Assembly (NCBI GenBank): GCA_024653225.1
Contig: JANLGA010000016.1
Span: 12,257-26,915 of the forward strand
Length of the DNA: 14,659 nucleotides
Direction of reading: 5' to 3'
Origin: Bacillota bacterium
GTDB taxonomy: Bacteria > Bacillota > Sulfobacillia > JABLXB01
Positions 7,978 through 14,197 of the stretch are shown here, piece by piece. The notes under the pieces are model-generated. The model saw nothing but the letters and a program-made list of their open reading frames with translations. It ran no database searches and was not told the origin of the DNA. The position numbers were made by a program, and so were the translations under genes. Each line of letters starts with the position of its first letter. Positions within the stretch are counted from its first letter, which is position 1.

Positions 7978-8961
7978 TCAGTCAACAAACCTCCCGTTCC
8001 GGATGACCGGCCTGCCGTCCACAGTCATATCCGCCCCCAGTACGAAAGCGTCGACGTGGCTCTTGCATGCCGTCCGCCCCTGCAATTGCGGTATGTTGTT
8101 GCTTCCGATGGCTATGTTGATTCCCCCGTCGTACGACTCCCAGTTGCCGATGTCCACGACTCCCTGGATCCCGGCCCGCGGGTCCATCCCGTATCCTGCG
8201 TGTGCGATGACGTACGCATTCGGATCGCCGACCGCCTCCAGGTACGCGCGCAGGCGAGCTGCATCACCTCCTTCACCGCGGATGTCCACCACGCGCCCCC
8301 CTTCAAACACCATTTCGAAGGGGGTGTTGACGTGGTAGCACAGGTCCGGTCCCGCGTACACCGGGCCATTCACCACGACCACGCCGTCCGCCTCGCTCTC
8401 GACCGGCGCAAACGCGCACACCACCACGCCGAGGCTGTCCCAATCACCCGGGAACGTGACCGCGCCGTCCTGGTAGTGCACCGGCCGCCCACCCCTCCTG
8501 ACCGTCAGATCGGTGCCGAGGTCGGACGCGATGTGCACCACTTCCCCCTGGAGTCGCGCCGCCAGCCGTGCGCATCTCTCGCTGATCTCGGGCGTCGGAT
8601 AACGGGCGATGATGGACTCGTCCGACACCAGGAACTGCAACATCCTGGCGCCTCCCTCCAGTATCTTCCTGGTGGAAGCCGTGTAGAGCCACGGCTGCGT
8701 CGCCATGTCGAACACCAAGTCCGCTTCCGTCATGGCCGCGACCGCCGCCGCGGGTGGATCCACCAGGGGTGCCTTCTGCGCGTTGACGTAGACGGCTACG
8801 ACCTCACCCCCAAGTGAATCGGCCGCGGCGTAGAAGGCGTCCGCGAGCACGGGGTTCTTCTGGGAATCGCTGAAAACCACCACCTTTTCACCCGTTTCGA
8901 GTCGGCAGGCCCTGCACGTCTGTAGTGCGGCGTGGTAGAACTCCATGAATTGCCTTTCCAC
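7978..8961 (-). CDS. M29 aminopeptidase-fold metalloenzyme, NicX-like (possible ring-opening dioxygenase)
   Basis: A 327-residue cytoplasmic protein resembling the group that joins M29 (thermophilic) aminopeptidases with NicX, the 2,5-dihydroxypyridine 5,6-dioxygenase of nicotinate breakdown. Segments seen: SDLGTDLTV (146-154), APVE (185-188), AHAGYGMDP (253-261), INIAIGSN (281-288) and SHVDAFV (301-307). Where M29 peptidases have a glutamate (FGIG segment) and a histidine (HIALG), this protein has H254 and N282. H254 with H302 and D304 forms a His...His-x-Asp set whose spacing resembles the NicX iron ligands as I remember them. That suggests a mononuclear metal enzyme rather than a dinuclear peptidase; the comparison is from memory. 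The GTG at 8961 was chosen for GGAGGAGG 9 bases upstream; an ATG at 8946 is the alternative. Its 5' end overlaps the regulator by 74 bases. Fold family is likely; reaction is uncertain. Confidence 0.75.
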   Translation of the reverse strand: MERQFMEFYHAALQTCRACRLETGEKVVVFSDSQKNPVLADAFYAAADSLGGEVVAVYVNAQKAPLVDPPAAAVAAMTEADLVFDMATQPWLYTASTRKILEGGARMLQFLVSDESIIARYPTPEISERCARLAARLQGEVVHIASDLGTDLTVRRGGRPVHYQDGAVTFPGDWDSLGVVVCAFAPVESEADGVVVVNGPVYAGPDLCYHVNTPFEMVFEGGRVVDIRGEGGDAARLRAYLEAVGDPNAYVIAHAGYGMDPRAGIQGVVDIGNWESYDGGINIAIGSNNIPQLQGRTACKSHVDAFVLGADMTVDGRPVIRNGRFVD

Positions 8962-9940
8962 CGGCGCTGCCCTCCTCCGCATGTACTGCCCGCCCGGGGG
9001 ACGGTTGCCTCGCCGACGCTAGGTCGGCAACCCGCTTGTGCAAGTACTGGATCGACTGTTCTGTGACCTGGAATTCGAGGGTGATTACCTGGCAGTGCCA
9101 TCCCCCGGGACGGGCAAGACCCTGGACGATCTCGGTGTGCGTGATCACAAAATCGCACGTTTCGAACAGCTCCCTGACCTTCTGCTCCTCGGACACGAGG
9201 TGGGCGTGAACCGGTTCCTGGCAGTAGATCCCCACCAGCTTCTGCAGCCGGTCCAGCGTCCGCTCGTTCTTGCAGACCAGGCCGACCTTGCTCCCTTTCG
9301 GTATGGACGAAAGGCTCTTCAAGCCGTCCACGCTCACGGAGTGGTCCACGCCGACGATCTGCCGTGCCTGCCCCGGCTTCGCCGCCTCCTTCACCTCGCC
9401 GTAGTGAAAGAACGTCGTCACCAGCAGGTCGAAACGCTCGAAGTATTCCTCGGGCCCGGCGAGGAAGTGGTCCAGCACGACGGGCTCAACGCGCAGGCCC
9501 AACCTCTTCTGCATGGCGGATGCCATGGCCTCCGCGTCGTGCGGGTGACACTCCACGAAGGCGATCCGGATGTCCTGGCGGTAGACGGAACCCAAGCAGT
9601 CCTCGATCATGTCTCGGACCTCCGCCTCCGTCGCCCCGGAAGCGCGCGCCAGCCGGAGAGCGCGGGTAAGGGCCTCTTTCAGGGTGGGCCCCGCAGCCTC
9701 CCCGCCCGCGGGGAGCCTCCGCACATACGCCCCGCGACCCCGCCGGAGTTCCAACAACCCCTCCGCCTCGAGCTCCTTGTACACCCGAAGCACCGTGTTC
9801 TTGTTGACGCCGAGTTCCTCGGCCAGCTCCCGGACCGTCGGCAGTCTCCCGCCCTCCGGGATGCCCCTACAGAACACCCTCTCGCGGATGCTCAATTTCA
9901 GCTGCTCATGCAGCGGAACCATGCTGATCGGAATGGCCAC
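8888..9940 (-). CDS. GntR-family transcriptional regulator with an unusual C-terminal sensor domain
   Basis: A 350-residue DNA-binding regulator. Residues about 8-75 form the winged helix-turn-helix: LHEQLKLSIRERVF, then LPTVRELAEELGVNKNTV and the wing RRGRGAYV. After a short helical linker (85-120) comes a domain of about 180 residues (123-305) starting RIAFVECHPHDAEAMA. Its alternating hydrophobic strands and helices look like a small-molecule binding domain. I do not recognise a standard FCD, UTRA or aminotransferase-type module in it. Residues after about 310 are low-complexity, rich in Arg/Gly/Pro, and run 74 bases into the next gene, so the natural end may be near 9020, with a lost stop or small frameshift. 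The GTG at 9940 has GGGGG just upstream. It heads the NicX-like/ECF operon in the same direction and so probably controls it and itself, through the near-palindrome in front of the gene. Confidence 0.85.
   Translation of the reverse strand: MAIPISMVPLHEQLKLSIRERVFCRGIPEGGRLPTVRELAEELGVNKNTVLRVYKELEAEGLLELRRGRGAYVRRLPAGGEAAGPTLKEALTRALRLARASGATEAEVRDMIEDCLGSVYRQDIRIAFVECHPHDAEAMASAMQKRLGLRVEPVVLDHFLAGPEEYFERFDLLVTTFFHYGEVKEAAKPGQARQIVGVDHSVSVDGLKSLSSIPKGSKVGLVCKNERTLDRLQKLVGIYCQEPVHAHLVSEEQKVRELFETCDFVITHTEIVQGLARPGGWHCQVITLEFQVTEQSIQYLHKRVADLASARQPSPGRAVHAEEGSAGGKAIHGVLPRRTTDVQGLPTRNG
8971..8978 (-). promoter_or_regulatory. Ribosome binding site of the NicX-like gene, inside the regulator's 3' end
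   Basis: Minus-strand GGAGGAGG, 9 bases before the GTG at 8961. It favours that start over the ATG at 8982, which overlaps the site, and the ATG at 8946. Confidence 0.65.
9012..9028 (-). repeat. Small hairpin near the end of the regulator gene
   Basis: GCCGAC and GTCGGC form a 6-bp stem with a 5-base loop. A competing 7-bp pairing, GGTTGCC (9003-9009) with GGCAACC (9026-9032), uses part of the same bases. It lies about 40-70 bases before the NicX-like start and could modulate read-through or translation of that gene; chance is possible. Confidence 0.4.
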
Positions 9941-9953
9941 GATCCCCCACTTT

Positions 9954-9970
9954 GTCCTATTTCATAGGTC
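9954..9970. promoter_or_regulatory. Candidate operator for the GntR regulator
   Basis: The 17-base GTCCTATTTCATAGGTC is a near-palindrome: CCTAT and ATAGG are exact inverted arms around TTC, with a further outer G/C pair. It lies 14 bases before the GTG of the regulator, where autorepressing GntR proteins usually bind. On the minus strand it contains TATGAAAT, which could double as a -10 element, though no good -35 is seen. Confidence 0.45.
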
Positions 9971-10313
9971 ACCGGACGCCGATTGGACCGTAGTTCGACG
10001 CGCTTCGTGGATTTCCTGCTTCCCGGCAGAATAATCTCCTGCACATCATTGATCGGGTTGCAGGCCCATTTCTCTTGTGCCGCACCTTCGCTCTTTCGCG
10101 GTCAGCGCCAACGATCGACGCGCGGGACGAAGGATATGTCCTGGGAGGAATCTTGGCCCGGAGTTGACCCGCCACTACCTATTCGAGCGCCGTGTCAAGC
10201 TCGGCGACCCGAGGGAGAACGAGATGACGAACAGTGATCGGGTGCACAAGCAGGGTGGGACGCCTCACGGCTCGCGATCTGAGGTTCCATCCTCGTCTAC
10301 GGTCCCCCGGTGT
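9971..10313. other. Non-coding gap between the decarboxylase unit and the regulator
   Basis: About 343 bases without a supported gene on either strand; the open frames here lack ribosome binding sites and family features. On the minus strand a perfect TTGACA (10193-10198) could be a -35 element, but no good -10 sits 16-18 bases later. A weak 5-bp stem (CCTCA/TGAGG, about 10263-10284) follows the zinc-ribbon gene without a T run. The region probably holds the end of one operon and the promoter of the next. Confidence 0.5.
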
Positions 10314-10511
10314 TCAGTCCGCCCTGCGCGAGAAAGTCCTGAGGTCCTGGAAGGTAACGGGCCACACCGTTTCTATGGCCGGGCTGTCCGCCCGCTTGAA
10401 GTGTTCCAGGCATTGCGGGCACAGCAACGGGTCGTCGCGGTCCCAGATCACCTTCTCAGCAGTAAACTTTGTGCCGCAAAAGGGGCACGTGACCCAGAAT
10501 ACTTGTGGCAT
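10314..10511 (-). CDS. Small zinc-ribbon protein, probable partner of the UbiD decarboxylase
   Basis: A 65-residue protein with two CxxC pairs, CPFC at 9-12 and CPQC at 31-34, separated by 18 residues: a four-cysteine zinc ribbon. The rest is polar and has no membrane segment. It follows the UbiD-family gene by 74 bases and is probably on the same message. Several multi-subunit hydroxyarylic acid decarboxylases have a small cysteine-rich D subunit (BsdD/VdcD) next to their UbiD-type C subunit. This protein could play the same part, though its cysteine layout is only broadly similar and I cannot claim homology. The ATG at 10511 follows GGAGGG with 8 bases of spacing; a longer frame to 10598 runs into the UbiD gene and is rejected. 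Gene reality is well supported; role is inferred. Confidence 0.72.
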   Translation of the reverse strand: MPQVFWVTCPFCGTKFTAEKVIWDRDDPLLCPQCLEHFKRADSPAIETVWPVTFQDLRTFSRRAD

Positions 10512-10585
10512 CGTCGTTTCCCTCCGCAAATGATCAAAGTCGGGCCGCGGCTCCCGCTCTATTCCGTTTGGCATCGGACCCCCGA

Positions 10586-12043
10586 CTAGTAAGTCCACCG
10601 GTCCCTCACCGGTACGGCAGCCAACGTCTTGGCGTTCACATACTGATGCAGATCCCTGGAGAGCCTCTCAAGTGTACGTGCCGGGACGGCCACGCGCTTC
10701 TGAAACGGCCGATCCACGGGCTCTGTCGCATCTATGATCATGGCCGAACCGGCCATCTGGTGAACTAGCGAGGGGTCATTTCGGCCGAGCTTTATGTTGC
10801 GAAGTACCTGAACCCTCTCGTCCGGTTGTACCCGCATCGCAATGGCCCAGAACACTTCCTGCAAGTCGTACGGGTTAACATCCTTGTCAACGATGATACA
10901 GTGTTTCACGTGTTCGCCGTAGGCCAACGCGAGAGCGGCTACACGGATGGGCTCCCCTTCCGCCTTCTTGTCAATGGAGATTATCGCCCATGTATGATAT
11001 AGGGAGCAGGCGGCCTTCAGTCGCGGAAACTTGGCCTTGATCCACGCCTGGAGGCCAATCGAATGGGCGATATCCTCCAGCATGTGATAGGAGGTCCAGA
11101 TAGCCTGGAAGATCGGTTCCTTCCTCATGGTGATGGCTTTGATGTAACCGACGGGTTGCCGCAATTGGGCTCCGTAGTACGCGGGCCACTCGCCGAACGG
11201 GCCCTCGTTCTCGAATTCTCCGGGGATTATTTCTCCCTCAATGACGATTTCGGAATCGGCGGGCACAAGGAAGGCGTCTCCCCACGTTTCAGAGGCAACG
11301 AGCCTGAGCCCTCCCATCATGCCGGCCGCCTGCCAGTATTCGTCAATCGCGTAGGGAGTTCTGATAGCGGCGCCCTGATAAAACCCAGGATGGTGGCCCA
11401 GGATGCACGCGAAGGGCAACGTCTTGCCCAGCTCTCGGGCGCGATTATAGTAGTCCGCCGCGTGGGTGTGGTGGTCGGGCGAGATTTTCATGGTCACTTT
11501 GCGCGGCCCGTGATACATGGTCCTGTGATATGCGAGATTATATCTGCCGGTATCCGGGTGCTTGAGGGCCACTACCGGGGTCAGCCACCCCGGCTTTGCA
11601 TCTTCCTCGAAGTGCATTAGGAGCGGAAGGTTTCCGAGATCCGCCTCCTCGCCCCTGAACACAGTCGCCTTGACGGGAGCCTCCGCGCGGCTTATGACCG
11701 TCGGCTCCAGGGGATGGCTCGCACGGTGACTGAGCTCCTCTATTACGTCTTGAGTGTGGGCCTTATCCAGCGGCAAACCGAAGGCTATGGCCGCCCTCCG
11801 GTAGCTGCCTGGGTCGGCAGACGTCACCATGGAGCCGGAGAACACGCCGCCGTTGAACGTCGAGACCCTGTCGAACTTGACAAGAGGGTATTTGCCCATG
11901 CGTCGAAAGATCTCGAGAAACGTGTTAACCTCATAGTCGAGCGGATTCACCAGTCTCTCGATCTTGACCATTTCTTCCGGGGCCTTGGTCTCGATGTCCC
12001 TCAAGAAACTCCTCAAGTCCACTATTGCGGTATCCTTGCTCAA
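10586..12043 (-). CDS. UbiD-family prenyl-FMN-dependent (de)carboxylase
   Basis: A 485-residue cytoplasmic enzyme of the UbiD family, which reversibly decarboxylates aromatic, heteroaromatic or alpha,beta-unsaturated acids using prenylated FMN. The catalytic set is visible: R174 (YHRTMYHG), E280 and E285 in FENEGPFGEWPAYYG. Their spacing matches the Arg-Glu-Glu triad of fungal Fdc1 as I remember it (R173, E277, E282). The C-terminal DKDVNPYDLQEVFWA (386-400) is also characteristic, and length is normal for the family. The cofactor requires a UbiX-type prenyltransferase, which is not in this window. The TTG start at 12043 is supported by GGAAGGGGG 6 bases upstream. It follows tctA by 72 bases and precedes a zinc-ribbon gene. 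That context suggests the TctABC importer brings in its carboxylate substrate. Family is firm; the specific acid is unknown, and an aromatic or pyridine carboxylate is a guess. Confidence 0.93.
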   Translation of the reverse strand: MSKDTAIVDLRSFLRDIETKAPEEMVKIERLVNPLDYEVNTFLEIFRRMGKYPLVKFDRVSTFNGGVFSGSMVTSADPGSYRRAAIAFGLPLDKAHTQDVIEELSHRASHPLEPTVISRAEAPVKATVFRGEEADLGNLPLLMHFEEDAKPGWLTPVVALKHPDTGRYNLAYHRTMYHGPRKVTMKISPDHHTHAADYYNRARELGKTLPFACILGHHPGFYQGAAIRTPYAIDEYWQAAGMMGGLRLVASETWGDAFLVPADSEIVIEGEIIPGEFENEGPFGEWPAYYGAQLRQPVGYIKAITMRKEPIFQAIWTSYHMLEDIAHSIGLQAWIKAKFPRLKAACSLYHTWAIISIDKKAEGEPIRVAALALAYGEHVKHCIIVDKDVNPYDLQEVFWAIAMRVQPDERVQVLRNIKLGRNDPSLVHQMAGSAMIIDATEPVDRPFQKRVAVPARTLERLSRDLHQYVNAKTLAAVPVRDRWTY

Positions 12044-12115
12044 ACGAATCCCCCTTCCAAAGCATCCTGCGCACGACTACTGCTCAGGGTAGGACCGCTC
12101 CTTCGGTTCAACTTC

Positions 12116-13615
12116 TCAAGCAGCCGACGATGAGGGTCCAGCCACGGCCTTTCGGGCCATCATGATCTCACGCCTCAGCGCCCACACCAAGGAAACCAGG
12201 GTGAGCATGGCCAGGAATATTGAGAGTGGTTTTGACAAGAACGACTCCACGAACGATCCGCCGCCTATGAGCGACGCCCTGACGAAGTTATCTTCTACCA
12301 TGGGCCCCAGCACGAACGCCAGCATCATGGCAACCAGAGAGTACTTGTGCCGTTTCATTACGAAAGCCAGCAGCCCCATTGAGAAGGCCACGATTATGTT
12401 GATGATCTTGGCCCCCGAAGCGTAAGCGCCTATGAAGTACGTGATCGTGATGAGCGGGACGAGGATCTCGGTCGGCACTATGGTTATTTTCGCCCACACG
12501 TTCGCACCGAATATCCCCAGGATCAACATCCACAGGCACGAGAGGATCAGGCAGAACACCATGCTGAAGAATACATCCACGTGCTCGACGAAGATGTTCT
12601 GCCCCGGGCGAAGCCCGTAGGCAAAGATCGCCCCCAGCAATACGGCTGCGGATTCAGTCCCCGGAATTCCGAGGGTAAGGGCCGGTATAAGGCCTCCACC
12701 GACCGTCGCGTTGTTCGCGACCTCGGGGGCAAGCACTCCCTCCTCCTCACCGGAGCCGAACGTCTCCGGGTGCTTGGAAAAGCGGACCGCCTCGGCATAG
12801 GCGAAATACGACGCTGCAGACATGCCGACCGCCGGAACGGCTCCGAACAGCACCCCTATCACGGCCGATCGGATCAGGGTGGCGAGATGCCGAAAGGGCA
12901 CCAGGAGCCCATCAAGTACGCGTCCCGTGATCTTGCCCGCCTTGGATATGGTACCGCCCTCATTCGCCATGACCAGGACCTGGCTGGCGGCGAAGGTCCC
13001 GATGACCACCGCCAGCATGTCGAATCCTTCCAGGAGGTACGGTGAGCCAAAGGTGAAACGGGAAGAACCGGTAATTGAGTCGATCCCCACCAGTGACAAC
13101 AAGAACCCGAACACGGCGGCGATCATCCCCCTCAGGAATGAGCCCGTGGTGACGGCCGCCACGACCGTCAGTCCCCACAGCGCCAGCCAGAAATACTCCG
13201 CAGGGCCAAACGCCAGAGCCACCTTGGCAATCAACGGGGCGAAGAACAGCAGGCACACCGCCGACGCAAAGCCTCCTAAGGCCGAAGCCGATAGGGAAAT
13301 GCCCAGGGCCTTGCCGGCTTCGCCCTTTTGAGACATCGCGAACCCGTCCGCGCAGGTCGCCGCAGACCCCGGGGTGCCCGGCACATTGATCAATATCGAG
13401 GTGATGCTGCCACCGTAGATGCAGGCGTTATAGATCCCCACAAGTAGGCCGAGCGCCTTGGCCGTCGGCAAGTAAAACGTGAAGGGCATCGTCAGGGCGA
13501 TCGCGAGCGTGGGGCCTATGCCTGGGAGAATCCCCAAGATTATGGCCCAAACCATTGCGCCCAAAAACGTCAGCATCGTTTGCGGTTCGAGTATCGCTCG
13601 TATGGCCTCCAGCAT
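12116..13615 (-). CDS. tctA: Tripartite tricarboxylate transporter large permease subunit, TctA
   Basis: The large inner-membrane subunit of a TTT secondary importer, which uses an ion gradient and a periplasmic or extracellular binding protein to take up a carboxylate. The 499-residue protein is hydrophobic throughout, with around eleven or twelve membrane segments. It carries the signature GILPGIGPT near residues 28-36 and the highly conserved YGGSITSILINVPGTPGSAA block (about 66-85). A second related block, IPALTLGIPGTESAAVLLG, lies in the second half, reflecting the internal repeat. The ATG at 13615 has AAAAGG 4-5 bases upstream and a stronger AGGAGGT slightly farther off. An upstream extension to 13834 overlaps tctB and is rejected. 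The gene lies 32 bases after tctB. Substrate cannot be read from the sequence; the neighbouring decarboxylase suggests an aromatic or unsaturated acid. Confidence 0.95.
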   Translation of the reverse strand: MLEAIRAILEPQTMLTFLGAMVWAIILGILPGIGPTLAIALTMPFTFYLPTAKALGLLVGIYNACIYGGSITSILINVPGTPGSAATCADGFAMSQKGEAGKALGISLSASALGGFASAVCLLFFAPLIAKVALAFGPAEYFWLALWGLTVVAAVTTGSFLRGMIAAVFGFLLSLVGIDSITGSSRFTFGSPYLLEGFDMLAVVIGTFAASQVLVMANEGGTISKAGKITGRVLDGLLVPFRHLATLIRSAVIGVLFGAVPAVGMSAASYFAYAEAVRFSKHPETFGSGEEEGVLAPEVANNATVGGGLIPALTLGIPGTESAAVLLGAIFAYGLRPGQNIFVEHVDVFFSMVFCLILSCLWMLILGIFGANVWAKITIVPTEILVPLITITYFIGAYASGAKIINIIVAFSMGLLAFVMKRHKYSLVAMMLAFVLGPMVEDNFVRASLIGGGSFVESFLSKPLSIFLAMLTLVSLVWALRREIMMARKAVAGPSSSAA

Positions 13616-13647
13616 GTCGCCTTTTCCACCTCCTCTGCTTTGCCCGC

Positions 13648-14097
13648 CTAGTAGAACCGTGGGGTGGGGAGAGAAAGCCAATATCCGAATACTAGGTAAA
13701 TTGTCATGACCGAAAACATGGTTACCCCCACCAGGGTTTTGAGGCGTCTGACGCCCAGGCTCCACATGCAGAGCGGGATATAGACGAGGCTGGGGATGTA
13801 GAACCCCAAGAAGAAAGTGCTCAGCATGTAACACGCGCCTATGACGACGACAAGCCAGAACTCCCTCCTGATGCCTTTCGGCTTCCTATCCGGCTGGACC
13901 AAGGCCCTCCCCCTAAACAACTGTAGGGCCACCTCGGTTGTCGCAAGAAGGATGCCGAGACCCAAGAGAAGAGTGGGAAACAACCGTGCCCGTGGGTGAA
14001 ACGCCGGAGTCCTCGAAATCATAAACAAGAACACCAGCAGAAAGAAGACGGGCAGCAGAAACTCGGAATCCCCAAACCGCCCCCTCACGCTCTTCAT
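13648..14097 (-). CDS. tctB: Tripartite tricarboxylate transporter small permease subunit, TctB
   Basis: The small membrane subunit of the TTT importer, usually about 150 residues with four membrane helices; this one has 149. Hydrophobic stretches lie at about 12-28, 39-60, 80-98 and 118-141. The cytoplasmic loop in between is Arg/Lys-rich (about 62-78). Sequence conservation in TctB is low, so the call rests on size, topology and its position between tctC and tctA in the usual order. The ATG at 14097 has GGAGG about 12 bases upstream, a little far, so expression may be modest. A hairpin lies between this gene and the tctC stop, consistent with lower expression of the membrane subunits than of the binding protein. 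Confidence 0.88.
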   Translation of the reverse strand: MKSVRGRFGDSEFLLPVFFLLVFLFMISRTPAFHPRARLFPTLLLGLGILLATTEVALQLFRGRALVQPDRKPKGIRREFWLVVVIGACYMLSTFFLGFYIPSLVYIPLCMWSLGVRRLKTLVGVTMFSVMTIYLVFGYWLSLPTPRFY

Positions 14098-14128
14098 GAC
14101 AGATCGCCGCCTCCACTAGGCAAGATTT

Positions 14129-14186
14129 GGTGCAGCCGGAGGTCGAACCTTAGCAGCACGCGCGGGTGCCGACCTCCAGCTGCACC
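14129..14186 (-). repeat. 17-bp intercistronic hairpin between tctC and tctB
   Basis: The arms 14129-14145 and 14170-14186 are inverted complements with one difference. In the minus-strand RNA that difference is a U-G wobble, so the whole 17-bp stem can form, with a 24-base loop. No T run follows. It occupies the gap after the binding-protein gene and probably stabilises or partly terminates the tctC message. Confidence 0.8.
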
Positions 14187-14197
14187 TACCCCGCTAC

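Noticed and set aside
10051..10250. Imperfect direct repeat of TGATCGGGT(T)GCA at about 10050 and 10236
   Set aside because: Only about a dozen bases with a one-base difference and no matching symmetry; not distinguishable from chance.
9969..10313. Short open frames on both strands in the gap before the regulator
   Set aside because: No ribosome binding sites, no recognisable motif, and biased Arg/Ser/Pro composition typical of non-coding GC-rich DNA.
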